Assembly: GCF_002078875.1 (NCBI RefSeq) | Contig: NC_034411.1 | Span: 36,992,115-37,056,114, forward strand | Source: Numida meleagris | Taxonomy: Eukaryota > Chordata > Aves > Galliformes > Numididae | DNA length: 64,000 bases | Direction: 5' to 3' | Shown here: piece after piece, positions 22,320 to 33,994 of the stretch | Layout of the letters: each line of letters begins with the position of its first letter | Numbering within the stretch: the first letter of the stretch is position 1 | Program-made: the position numbers and the translations under genes | The notes under the pieces: generated by a model | Seen by the model: the letters and a program-made list of their open reading frames with translations, nothing else | What the model was told of the DNA's origin: nothing | Database searches by the model: none

Positions 22320-22731
22320 CTTCTGGCTTTGGGATCTCAGCAGAAAACCCATCTTCCGGGCCTTGCCAGCAGATAAGAGGGAGCAGGGAGGTGCCCACCC
22401 GCATCCTGCTTTTCACAGGATACGATGGTATCATTCCCCAGTCTCACATACCAACCTGACGCTACTTGGTCACAGGCCAGATCTTCCGCCAGTAAACACT
22501 CCTGAGCACTCTCTTCCTGGGGCAAACAGCCCTGAAGGAAATGCTTTCGAATGTTCACGCGGTGATGTTGATTGCCACATGGCGACACCCACCATTTGCC
22601 TCCTTGGTAAGTCAGTTAGAGTCTTATCACAAAATATACCTCAGAAAGCAAGCTTTGAGCCAAAAGAAAAGAAGGGTTCAGACAGATGCCAAGAGCTTCA
22701 GCTGTGGCACTGACGTCGCTGGTGTTCAGAT

Positions 22732-22985
22732 ATCACAGAATCATAGAATTGTAAGGGTTGAAGGAGATCTCTAGCAATCATTGAGTCTAACCCCCCTGGT
22801 AAAGCAGGTTTCCTACAGGAGGTCACAAAGGTAGGCATCCAGACAGGTCTTGAATATCTCCAGAGAAGAAGACTCCACAACCTCTCTGGGCAGCCTGCCA
22901 GAGCTCCATCATTCTGACAGTAAGGAAGTCCTTCTGTTTGTATGGAACACAAATACTAGTACCCACTTCACTGGGAGATGTATAC
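22732..22985 (-). mobile_element. CR1 LINE 3'-end fragment
   Basis: The plus strand reads ATCACAGAATCATAGAATTG, then GGGTTGAAGGAGATCTCTAG, CAGGTTTCCTACAGGAGG and CTCCACAACCTCTCTGGGCA, which is the reversed CR1 3' region. It closely parallels the copy at 49449-49628, so both come from one subfamily. The inner boundary near 22985 is approximate. Confidence 0.9.
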
Positions 22986-25164
22986 CCCTCAATAACAACC
23001 AACCAAACAGGAATGCTCACTATCATCCCTGAAGAGCTCCACAAAGTGATGCCCTGAATGTTACAAGAAAAAGAAGACACCTCAGTCTTAGATCCATTTG
23101 AGAGGGTGTAATGCTTGCATATTTGCAATCTGTGAAAGCCAAGAAAATAGCAGAATAGTGAATAGTGAGTCAGGAAGTGAAGTGGAAGAGGAGGATCTCT
23201 ATATGCCTAACTGATTCATGTAACTCTTTGTGAGCTTTTGAAAAGAATCAGGATCAGAAGCACTTAAATTATTTCTGCCTCTTCAGACCATTTCTGAGCT
23301 CATTTCTTAGATTATTTATTATTAATCACTAGTATTGGCATAATGTACCACTTTATTAGAAATATTTCAGCTATGAAACTTCTGAAATGAGTTGAACAAC
23401 TGATGCAACACATGGAATTAAACACTGATTATTAAAAAAAAAAAGCTTGTAGAAAATAATGAGAGCGTAATAAACAATCAATTTATTTGTTTGTTGCCTT
23501 GCAGCACAAGACCAAAAGCAAGTTTTACAAATACTTAATAGTGTTTATAAATAAATTACACAGGCAAAAAACAAACTCTAGAACTGGGTGGAAGGGATTT
23601 CGCCATGAAAAAAACATAGTTTACAGTCACCTTCTTCTGTTGGGGAAAAAAATATATCTGTCTTTCATATCTGTTTTCTTTTGCCTTTTTAACAGAGTTA
23701 TCATGACTTCACAGGAAATATGAAATTGATAGAAACTTTTCTGTCTAGTCATCCTATCCAGTGCCTCGAGGTAAAAAATTAAGAAGCTGGCAGAGAAAAC
23801 AATTTATCTGCAGCAATAGCATAACTACTTCGGAAAAAGCTCTTGCCCTTGAAAGAAAGGGTAAGTGTATGAAATGAAAAGCTGTGGTTTAGTGTAAAAC
23901 AACAGAACTGTGAGATCCTTGCTGAGTACAGATCATACCATAGATTGCAAATAAAACATCAACCTCTTTTTAATTTTGTTATCTTATTTCCCAGTTCAGA
24001 TTAGTTAGCTTTTACTTGAGAATCAAGGATCTTCTGTCTAATCAGTTTTTCACATATGTTAGAAAGCTTATATTTCCTTTTACAATTGTTTAGTGTGTCT
24101 CTCCTCCTCCCAGAGGCAAAAAAAATACTGCCATCCTGTCCACATGATAATCAGACAACGTGCACTGCAAAAGCACATTTGCAGATCATGGCAATAATCA
24201 GGTTTACCAAAGAAATGTTTGTTGACTGTATGGGACAGAAATGACTACACCACCGGAAAGACAAGAAAATATCTGCATTAAGTATACCTGAAACAATGTA
24301 CACACAATGGAGACTGACATCTTCAAAATATTTATAACAGTATTCAGATTCAAACGAGTGAGTTTTTTTTCCTCAGTATTACAATACCATGACTATACGT
24401 TCAGTAATAGGATCCAGTTTCACACAGACCTTTTGTCTTCAGTTAGGTTACTAAACCTGTGTGACCTGTTAAGTTACAGGAACTCATTGCCTCTATTGTA
24501 CTGGATGTTTATTTTCATATTTTTTATGCAATTACTTTGTATTAACAGGTATGAATCTATGTCATCAAATCTGGCTTCTTGACTAGATCCGGGTGGGAAT
24601 TCACACAGAGCAGTTGGGATGGGAAAAAAAAATAGCAATGACTGCAATTAACATGGCCTCTGCATTTTTTGAAGTAATTTCTTTCCAGGTAATTGCTGTA
24701 TAAAAAGTTGCCAGATTTATTCTGAGGAAATATGTGACTCCTAAAGACTTTTTGGAGAATCAAAACTGAAAAAAAGACAAATCATGAGACTGTAGTTGTA
24801 GAAAGTCCTTTAGACTGAAGAAAGACATTCATAGGAACAATGTAGTTGTAGATAACAGAAGTTATCTTTGACTCTCCTTTATATCTAAGTATTATAAGTT
24901 TGAATTTCAGCTTCTGAGAGAAGGTGTGGAAAGCCAGTAGATGTTTTGCTAGTCTTAAACAGCTTGCCTAGTTTTGTTCTAGTTGCAGATCGCAGAATAA
25001 CTTCTCTCTACCTCTGTAGGAGAAAATATTATGCTTCTGAAAATCCAATATGAAGTAATATCTGCTGTTTAGCATGAAATTAAACATAATATTAAACAGA
25101 ATTATTGGCAGTACTGCTAATGCTTCTTTTTCTCTGGATTTCAGAATGTTTCACTGGTAAAGAC
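22986..25164. other. Unique stretch with one candidate mini-exon
   Basis: No recognised gene or transposon. The splice-flanked segment at 23762-23860 is listed separately. Confidence 0.5.
23762..23860 (+). other. Candidate exon, 99 bp, phase 1-1
   Basis: The acceptor is ATCCTATCCAG (AG at 23760-23761) after a pyrimidine-rich run. The donor AAAGG-GTAAGT has GT at 23861-23862. Of the three frames only the one starting CCTCGAGGTAAA is open, giving a lysine/arginine-rich peptide with no known match. The length is a multiple of three and both ends are phase 1, so it could be inserted into a coding transcript without shifting frame. Could be chance. Confidence 0.17.
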
Positions 25165-25310
25165 AGTGTCATTCTACAGGTGGAGATACAAGAAACTGAG
25201 GCACAGAGAAAGAAGTGACCTGGATAAATTACTTCTTCTCACTAGAGACGAAACTAAAGATCAAACTCAGAACTCTTTCATTTTAACCAGTCACTAGTTA
25301 CAAATCTATG
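25165..25310 (+). mobile_element. MIR-like (CORE-SINE) relic
   Basis: The order of motifs matches the MIR core and its 3' side. TTCTACAGGTGGAGATACAA is followed by AAACTGAGGCACAGAGA, AAGAAGTGACCTGGATAAAT, ACTAGAGACGAAACTAAAGA and TCAGAACTCTTTCATTTTAA. These correspond to the well-known order: measure of tract, AAACTGAGGCACAGAGAGG, AAGTGACTTGCCCAAG, and then the block before the end. MIR was active in early amniotes, so the copy is very old, which agrees with its many differences. Confidence 0.68.
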
Positions 25311-26923
25311 TTTTTCACATCTTCTTCAGTCACCGATTTTTTACAGGTAAAGGGAGATCAGCATTAGTAAACAAAAGCTCTAGCACAAGGCAGATTACTG
25401 CAGCCTGTTTTTTTGTTTGGTTAAATTTCTTCAGAAATACAAAAATACACAACCCCCCTAAATGGGGGTTGAATTTAAGTGAACTAAACAAAAACAACTA
25501 GCATATCACATATGATAATATTGGTCTATGAGACTAGATTTAGCTTTCATGTAGCCTCAGAGTTTGTTTTATTTTTGAGTTAGATTATCTAAATAGATTT
25601 ATGCCTGCACCACTTATGTCTGCAGATCAACTCTGACCAAACCTGACCAAAAAATTATTCTTATCAATTATTTCTAAGTGAAGAATTACAACTTTGATAG
25701 CCTCAGCTCTAATTCCAAGAAAAAATTGTTACTGTCAGGAAACCTGCACTCATTTAGTGTACATTACTGAATAGGTTTTGTCAAGAGGCCAGAAACTTGG
25801 GGAGCAGCTCTTTTGATACTTAGGCTATGATCTGAGATAAAGCATCAGAGCTCAGCAGAGTAAGCTCCTGTGCTCATTTTTCTTCACTCTTCCAGTCTAT
25901 CCATAAAGGGCACTTCAATAGGGTGGGATCTCTTGGGGGATAAACCTTGTGTCAGGTTCCCAGGTGGTCAGAAACAAGTCTTGAAGGCTGGCAGCTTTAT
26001 CCGCTTCAGCAGGAAGGGGTGAGAGGATCTCTTTTGCCTGGCTGAGGGAAATTAAAAGAAGAGAAGATAGGATCAGAAAGGAGCTTATGCTCTTTCAAAA
26101 GGTTTCATGTTTTTCAGATATTTTGAATGACTGCTCTCAGTTCCAACTGAAATCACAGGACAACCATTCCTATGAAATCAGCCCTTTGCTACTCTTTGGC
26201 AGACTCCCTGCTTGACCTCTCCAGCTGACAAAAGCTTGACACTTACTTGAAACAAGTTTCAAACCTGTCACTCTCCATATTGAGGAATACAGCAGCAACA
26301 GATTACAAAAAAAAGTACCTTTTCAGTTCACTTTTCAGGTTGCCTTGTGCCTTTGCAAGAGACTGAAGCCAGTGTTACGAACTCAGGAAATTAATCAAAG
26401 TACTGACCTGCCTCTCTAGAGCCAGCAGTTGGCACAGAGAGCTAGCTGCTTACATGACTGCAGGTAGTATTGCAGTCATTACTGCTCTGGAGATTGATTA
26501 GATGAATCAGCTCAGCAGAGATATCATGATAATCTGAAGAAATATGGCAATTGTTTCAAAGGATAAGGCAGATTCGCAATTAGGCTGCAGTTGTGGTACA
26601 AAGAATAGGAGTTTCTGTTCTCTGGGACTTAGATGTAAGGCAGCACAAACACAGGTAACCTTAGAGTCCCTGCAGTGCAGAGATGGGCAGGCTGTGCCAG
26701 CAGTTGAGGAGCAGGGCTTTGTCCTCTGCCTGAGGGAGGATGAGAGCATACTTCGGGGATAGCAGTGTCTGAGTAGACACTTAGCATACAAAGATGATAA
26801 AATTTGAGAGAACAGGATGGGAAAAGAACCAAAGTGCCCAGAAAGATATCTGCCACTTGTTTCTAGCAGAAAACTCAGTGTTCGATCGCAGAACAAATCC
26901 AAGTGGATCACTATGCAGAAGAC

Positions 26924-26946
26924 CTATGATTCTATGATTCTATGAC
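26924..26946 (+). mobile_element. Tail-only CR1 remnant
   Basis: The sequence CTATGATTCTATGATTCTAT is the terminal octamer array of CR1 (ATTCTATG units) in plus orientation. The sequence to its left shows no clear CR1 3' untranslated region. This would be an extremely truncated CR1 insertion, or an old copy whose body is beyond recognition. Confidence 0.6.
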
Positions 26947-27587
26947 CTTTTGGTTTAGCAAAGTACTTACAACTTGTTTTGCAGGTGTGATGAGTGCTCT
27001 TCACAAATGGGCTGAGAAGATGCTTGTTAGTTGGGGGCACACTAAGCAGTGACTCAACTGCAGAACGGAAAAGGTTTCAGTGACAGATATGCTGCCCTGC
27101 TTGCCAGGCCCTGCTTGTCAGGCTCTTGCCAGCTCCCTTTGGCTACTTCAGAATTTGAAAGTGAGCATCCATGACACCTGGGATGAGTTCATCTGGGTGA
27201 CAATATTTTAACACAGTTTTTCTACGCTTCTCTAAATTGGCTGCATATAGTGAAACTAGAATTTTGTAAAAAATGATGGGAAGGCATTCTGAAAATACCA
27301 GAATTTCTGACTACGTAGGTGTAGCATTCCTGACTGCTCACACAAGCAGTAACTATACCCTAGCTGTGCTTGGAAATGTTTGAAAACCTAACCTCAATAG
27401 TATAAATACATATGAAAATTAACTATTTTTTAAACTATCCACTTGGAATTCAAAATTGGCTAATTAAATCAGTTGTCCAGGAAAACAAACAGAAGAATCA
27501 TACTAATTTAGTCTCCGATTAAAGCTCTCAAACATCCAAAAAGGAAACTCTGGTGGTTAGAAAGTACATTCTCTCTTTGTTTTCTTG

Positions 27588-27605
27588 AAAAAAAAAAAAA
27601 AAAAA
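27588..27605 (+). repeat. Poly-A tract (18 bp)
   Basis: An uninterrupted A run with no retroposon body recognised upstream. Confidence 0.9.
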
Positions 27606-30600
27606 GATGCATTTTTGATACCACTTTGATGAATAGTGAGGAACTTGAGATGATTAACCTGAACTAAGTGCCTCACTGCTACATGTCTAAATCTGATGAC
27701 TACCTGAAATATTTTGTCTGTTATTAATTAAGTCTGAACTGCGGGCAGGTAATATAAATTAATTATCTAAAAGCAGACATACAATTTTCATATTGGAATA
27801 TCAGTGCACTTCCCTTTCTTGGACAACTCTTCTAATTTAAATTTTGGGTTCTCATTTGAACTTTCCCATTTTCATTTGGGAGAACCAAAATATTTCACGT
27901 GAACATGTCTTTAATTTGTCAAAAATTACTTTACATAAACATTGGTAGAAGTCTCAAATTCATCTCTGCCCTCTTTTCACTCAAAGAAAACATTATAAAA
28001 TATTTCCACTAAGCATGCAGGGGAGGTAATTTGTGCCTTCAAACCATTCAACAGTAGAAACAAAGTATGCAGGTTTGTTTTCTGTAGCTTGAAAGTAATA
28101 ATGCCATTCAAAATCAGAATTAGAAGAGCAGAAATAATACCCTTGTTTTCTAGCCGTGGTTGACTGGTTTTTCAGAGACATTGATCTCAGGCAACTAATA
28201 TTTGTTTCCTGTTACAAGCAGCAGCACAAAGAATGTATTTCCTTTTAACTTGTTGATAATATAGACTTTTTTTTTTAATTATTATTTTTTGCAGCATCTG
28301 CTCTGGAAGAGTGGCATAGAAGTATATTAAATATTCACATAAAATGAGTCCATAAAATGCACTCAAAATTATCATGCAAATTGAGATACTTGTCTCATTA
28401 TTTGCTTTTTAGGTAGTCACTTTATTCTTTCTGTAATAGCTAGGAATCTGGCAAAACAAAAGAAAGCAAGCTTTTCTACTCAAACTGCCAGCTGCTTTAG
28501 AAAACAACTGTTTTAATTATTTGTTTATCTAGCCTCCCTGGCCTCCTTTCTTCAAGGAATGACTGAAAACAAGAAGGAAGCTACAAACTATTGAACTCAA
28601 AGCCCTGGATTCAGACCCTGGTTTAAATCACTAAGAGAAACTCTAAACTATGGTTCTGACTCCTCAGCCAGAGCTGTTGTTACTGCCCTTGTTAGGTATA
28701 ATTAGAAATAGAGAGAGAGATTGCAAGACTTGGTCTGCAATACTCCTCAGTACTGCAGAGGGTTGCATCAAATGTATGCCTTATATATTTGCTGTATTTG
28801 TAAAGAGAGAACCCATTAAAGTGGCGAACCCTTCCTCCTGTCTTTGTCTGATTATACATTTCTGCCAGTTTTATCAGATGGAAGGACAAGGGAAATCTTG
28901 GAACAACCTTGCAGGAGAACATGGCTGTTAGGTTCCGTTCTGTCTTCTCCCAGCCAGGCCTGGGAGGGCCTCTTCAGCAGTGGTGAGGGCCTTCCTGTCA
29001 CCACACACAGAAACCCAAAGGAAAACAAAGGCCTAATGTGCAATGTCACTAATCTAGGTTCATATTGCTTTACAGAATGTTACACTGATCCCAGCTCTTT
29101 TCTCTAGTAATCTCTGAACTCATGATAAGCAAGAATCATTATCTGAATAAAACTGTAATGCCAATTATGGTGTCCAGACGATGCTAGATTTAGGCTTCAT
29201 TAATGTAGTCAATGATGTTGGGAAATTGTAGAGAGCAAACAATGTATTACTTTTAAAAAAGAGAAAAAAATTATAGTATTTAGATTTTTCTTGGCAATAA
29301 AATGTTACTATAAAGAGTAGAAAGCAAACATGCAGAGACAAAAATGAATTTTAGTGTGTATATATTTTAATTTCTTTGTGAATATATGTTTGGAAATAAG
29401 AAAAGTAGTTCTTTAAATTAAACCACATTTCACACTCCTCCTAGTTCATCATCTTTCCTTCTGATTACAGTGAGAATCATTGGATTTTATATGATCATTA
29501 TCATGTAAAAGAAACACTTGAGTAAGATGAAGAAAAGAGGAAGAATGCATAAAATATAAAGATTTCCCTGCACATTTTTCAATTGAGTTTACTGAAATCA
29601 TATATGTCGGAAAAGCTGTGGTGGCATAAATGAAGTTTATTTGGGAATAACTATAATAGGGAGGACAAAGTAGTCATTAGATGGTAGAAGAAAAACTTCA
29701 CAGAAATGAGCTAATCCCAAATGAGCTGTATCCTATATGATTAAGTAGTGGGTGACATTCAGAAAGAAAGAGTGATGAAAGACATTCAACAATAATGAAT
29801 TTCTAAGCAATGCTATCCAAAACTAAACTTTTTTTTGAAAATAGTATTTCCAGCTTTTGTTCATTTAACAAATCAGAGAGGAAAACATACTCCTTTTAAG
29901 TAGGAGAATGGGGTAGAGTTGAAAAACATCACTCAAGATCAGTGTAAAAAGTAAAAAAAATGCATATGGATAAGGAAAATATGTCAAATATTTCCCAAAT
30001 ATTCATTTTGCTTATTTTGGAGAGAAAAGGAAAAAATGCATTTACACGCTACTAACATGACCACTTTTCCACATCTGGAAAACACATGTATATGAAGCGT
30101 GTATATGCTATGTAAGGCATCCTACTCAACCAACTGAAAATGTTGGTAGTATTTATCTACTTATTAACGTGAAAAGATGAACAACATTTCTTACGATCTG
30201 AGGCACACAAGACAGTCAGAATACCATGCAGTGACATGAGCATCTTGAGAACTGGAGGGAAGCAGAATTAAACTAAACAGTATAAAGTCAAGCTTTCAAC
30301 CAGAAAATTTTGGATGGATCAAGAGCTTATGCTGATGAGAGGCAGTAGGCAAAGCATGACTCTTCACAACTAAGTGTAAATAAAGTCATGAATATATTCA
30401 ATATAGCCAGTGCATAGCTTGCTTTTGAGGGCATGCACTGAAACAATGGTCCTGTGGACAAATTTGTTTAAGCTTGGCTTTCACCCAAGCTGAGATTTCA
30501 GTGTCTCAGTATTCTGGCAAACTCTGCAGACTTGTCCATGGCACCAATTTCAAGGTCCTGGATGTTGTGACAGATTCTGAGAGACATAAATACAGTAATA

Positions 30601-30954
30601 TTACATACTATCATCAGCCAGCTAAGTTTATCCCACTTCCAAACATGTTAATAGTGCGTTTAGTTGCTAATAGTGCTTTTAGTTGAGATGAATTCAGATA
30701 AATCGTTCATTTTCTTGACACAGGTGTACTGGGTGATTATTTTAGGGCATTTTAATTTTCTAGACTGTTCCTCCTGGGGACATATCATTGCCCACAGGCT
30801 TTGTATGAGTGAAGACAACAGACATATTTCCTGCTAGTTCCAGTGTCCTGCTCCTTGGGAAATAGTGTTGCATAGGATTATGGCTACAGGCTTACTGGTG
30901 TTTTCTGCCACTGTGTTGGGGTTTTTTTGTTGTTGGTGTTGGTTTTTTTTGTAG

Positions 30955-30973
30955 TTATTTATTTATTTATTTA
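30955..30973 (+). repeat. (TTTA)n microsatellite
   Basis: Four to five TTTA units follow a T/G-rich tract (30915-30950). Simple slippage repeat. Confidence 0.9.
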
Positions 30974-31978
30974 AACATACATACAGGCAAGTGGTTATGT
31001 CAGGATTTGTTATCAACGAGTAAGGGACATTTTACTTGTTTATTAGAAAGCAGTTTGATCAAGACTTCTATCCTCAAGCACCATTGTCTTTACTTCTGAG
31101 GAAAATATCCCCATGGTGGTTTTAAGTGTTCCCTGTCAGAAACTGAAGAAAAATGCTCCCATTTTGAGACCTCCTTCCAAGCAATTTCTTTCTTTCAGAG
31201 TCTCTGTAACAGACACTATAGCATGGAACATCACTTGCTTGATCAACCAGTCTTCTATTAGATATCTTGATGGCAAAGATCAGTATTTTGTTTTGTCCTT
31301 TTTTACTTTTTATTTTATTTTGTTGGGTTTTTGTTTTTGTTTTGTTGTGTTTTGTTTGTTTGTTTACTTGTTTTCCATGAGTAAAGATGAAGCAGTTCAA
31401 CTAGTCAGTAGGCCATTTTGGCCCATTCCAGAAAATGTTTTGACTGAGAGAAGACTACAGTAGCAACTGAACTACTGAATAATAAATTGATTAGACAATT
31501 ATTTTCACTAAAATAAAAAAAACAAATCAAAAGAGCATAACAAACTGAAGCAGTATAACCAAACAACCAAACGTGAGAGCATTTTGCACTGCATAAATAT
31601 TATTCCTTCATAAGGAAAAATTGCACAACTGACTGTTTTAGGCTTCTGGGTATGTGAACAAATTTATTACAATATGCCTGTATTTTTGTACAGTTATTTT
31701 TCCCTTCAGCTATATTTTTGTTGTTGCTCTTTTGTTTTCTTTTTAAGTGTTTTTTAGCTCTGATCAGTGATAATATGCAATTACAGAAATGCCATCCTTA
31801 TTGAAAGGCCTTAAAGTATCAGAAAGCAGAGTCCTGTGCTTTTCCTGGAAGCAAAATCTCCTACAGTCAGTTCTTTCTGGGAATACTACATATGTTCTAC
31901 TACTCATGTAATTCTTATTGGGAAAGACCTGGTGGTAGTTTTACTCTCTCCTCCAGGGCAGAAGTGATATCATAAAGG

Positions 31979-32012
31979 GAATGTTAAGATCAGAGAGAAT
32001 GTTAAGATCAGA
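31979..32012. repeat. 18-bp tandem duplication
   Basis: GAATGTTAAGATCAGAGA is followed directly by GAATGTTAAGATCAGA (31997 on), with no mismatch across the shared 16 bases. Recent slippage is likely. Confidence 0.9.
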
Positions 32013-32138
32013 CACTTTGTTGCAAATTGTGACAATCCAGGGAATTCCATTCTGCATCATACATAAGTTCCAAAAACTGGAGAACAGATTTAGGGAAGAT
32101 TTTTAAGAAAAAGAAATTGTCACAATTGTCACAGCTTC

Positions 32139-32174
32139 TTTATTAGAAGACAGTTGTCATTGTCTTCTAATAAA
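32139..32174. repeat. Perfect 14-bp inverted repeat (hairpin)
   Basis: TTTATTAGAAGACA (32139-32152) pairs perfectly with TGTCTTCTAATAAA (32161-32174) around an 8-base loop, GTTGTCAT. Just upstream lies a 9-bp tandem, ATTGTCACA twice. No oligo-T stretch follows the stem and nothing suggests a transcription terminator. The stem is too short for a standard microRNA precursor. Confidence 0.9.
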
Positions 32175-32399
32175 AGGGAAACAATGAGTCTAATTTAAAG
32201 AAGAAAAAAGGCCTAGGCTACTACTTCAATCATTTGCTGAATAAAAGCCTGTGGAGTAGGACTTTCTGCTGTTTGATCTCACTGTTGAATGGTTTTCATA
32301 ATCTGTAGGTAATATGTGCGTTGCACTGGGAGAATCATGGAAAGAATGTGCCTCTCAAATATCACTTTTCCCAAGACATTAAAACATGTTTTTCTTACC

Positions 32400-32820
32400 T
32401 CTGAGCTCTGCAGGAATGCCCGGGAGCTACAGCAGGCAGCACCTGGAGCCTCCTGCAAGCATGAGCCCCGATTATGAAGGAATCACAGCTGACTGACAAC
32501 AGCTTTTGCTATCAATATCCTGCCGAGCCATTAGCTTGCAGTTTATACTGTTGTTTATACCTCTTGACAGCTGTGAGCCATGCTATGTGAGCAGTTACTG
32601 CAAGGGTTATACCTGCAGTTGTATAAACTGTGGTAAATAAGATCTCGGTTTGCAGTTGCATTTATTTTCAGCATCATGGACTCTCCAGTAAACAGGAAGC
32701 TATTCTAAATGTGCAGGATGCCAGTGAGGTTTAAAATCGGCTGAATTCAGTGATTCTTCTGCTTCCCTTCCAATAGCACTTTTTCATTGTAAAATGAGCA
32801 ATCTTACTGAGCTCACAGAT
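32400..32820. promoter_or_regulatory. Enhancer-like conserved-element candidate
   Basis: The block is free of recognised repeats and less AT-rich than its surroundings. It is dense in short transcription-factor-like cores: CCATTAGC, TTGTTTATAC (forkhead-like), and CTTGACAGCTGTGAG with a near-palindromic TGACAGCTGTGA at 32565-32576. ATAAACTGTGGTAAATAAG follows, with a RUNX-like TGTGGT. This style is typical of developmental enhancers kept across amniotes. Conservation cannot be tested here, so this is a judgement from sequence texture only. Confidence 0.3.
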
Positions 32821-33320
32821 AAAAAAACAACAACACTATTTTAAATGCACTGCAGAAATGAAAAAGCATCCTACCAACTCTTCTCTTTGACAATATCCTG
32901 TGGCAAACATAACACAGGTATTCACACTTAGAAAAAAAATTCCTTCTACTGCCTGAATTAATCTCAGTTCCAAGGATCCAGTATGCCCATAAAACATAAT
33001 AATAATAGTAATAAAAATAATATTATTGTTAGTTGTAAAACATATTTTCATTTCAGCTTGGTATAATCTACTGACATTTCAGAACTAATTTACATAACCC
33101 TGCATTCTCTTGAAAATAGATAGAGATTGATTTTATACATATGAGAAGAAAAACAGCATTAAGAGCTTCATATATCCATTACCGTTAAGTGATACTGTTG
33201 TTTTTTTCCTGCAAACCACGCTGAATGAAGTTAGCTTCAGGCTATGTAAATTAGGTGAAGGGATAGAGTGCCTCAGCAACTTTTCTGCTGCAGCTCACCA
33301 TAACAGTTTGTGATTAATAA

Positions 33321-33370
33321 ATTTATTTTATTGTATGTTATTTTATTTTATTTTATTTTATTTTATTTTA
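33321..33370 (+). repeat. (ATTTT)n microsatellite
   Basis: About six uninterrupted ATTTT units occupy 33340-33370, preceded by an imperfect part with TATTGTATGTT. It is likely polymorphic in length. Confidence 0.92.
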
Positions 33371-33994
33371 GTAACAATGAAATTTGCTATAGGAATTGTT
33401 GCCCCATTTCACTAGCCATGGACAATTTGGTTATTTTTACCAAAAAGACAACTATCATTGCTAGCCTTTGTGGCTAGATTTAAAGGATACATTGTTGTGC
33501 TCTCAACTCTGTAAAGAAAATATTTGTACAATCATGATCCATGCAGAATTGACATTCAAATCACAATCTCATGTTTGTCCACAATAGCAACCTAAAATAA
33601 GTGCTTTTAGCCACCTGGTCTTCACCTGAAATCTAAATTAAATGTCCCTCTTCTTCCCAGCTTCATGCATCTAAAAGCAAATGTGGTTTACAAAATTTAG
33701 CCAGATAGTGCCACATGTTTGTATCCAGTACGCAGCAGCTTTCTATTGTAAGTAGAACAGGTGCTGTATGTTTTAACGTCTTGTTGCTAAGGGGTCTACA
33801 TGTCATACAAATTACTTCTGAATGAGGGATCTTGAAAGTCTGTGAGACATAATGAGAGCTTGAGGAGTTGGTTGTGAACTGTCATCCAAAATTTTAGGAG
33901 AGTTATTGCACATTTAAAAGAATCATCCTCAAACTTCAGTCAGTTGGGGCTATTTTGGCCTGAACAGGACAGGAATTAGTAATGCTATATGCTA

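Larger units (their letters stand above)
21954..22632 (-). mobile_element. Endogenous retrovirus LTR (minus strand) with candidate 6-bp duplication
   Basis: Read on the minus strand it starts TTGTGATAAG and ends ...CAGGTATGCA. AATATA (plus strand) flanks it at 21948-21953 and 22633-22638, an exact 6-bp repeat as expected for class II (ERVK-type) integrations. One extra T precedes the TG start. Inside are a TATA-like TTATAAATAAG, an AATAAA followed by CTGGTCGGGC, and a 34-bp-period tandem repeat in U3. The flanks are AT-rich, so the 6-bp match has some chance of being accidental. It lies 150 bp from the plus-strand LTR and is a different family. No internal genes are visible. Confidence 0.68.
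25311..33994. other. Long unique stretch, no recognised gene
   Basis: No coding gene was found. Open frames such as 26507-26911 and 31113-31463 show no domain; the second runs through a T/G-rich low-complexity tract. Features inside that deserve their own entry are a tail-only CR1 (26924), simple repeats (27588, 30955, 33321), an 18-bp tandem duplication (31979), a 14-bp-stem hairpin (32139) and an enhancer-like block (32400-32820). Confidence 0.5.
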
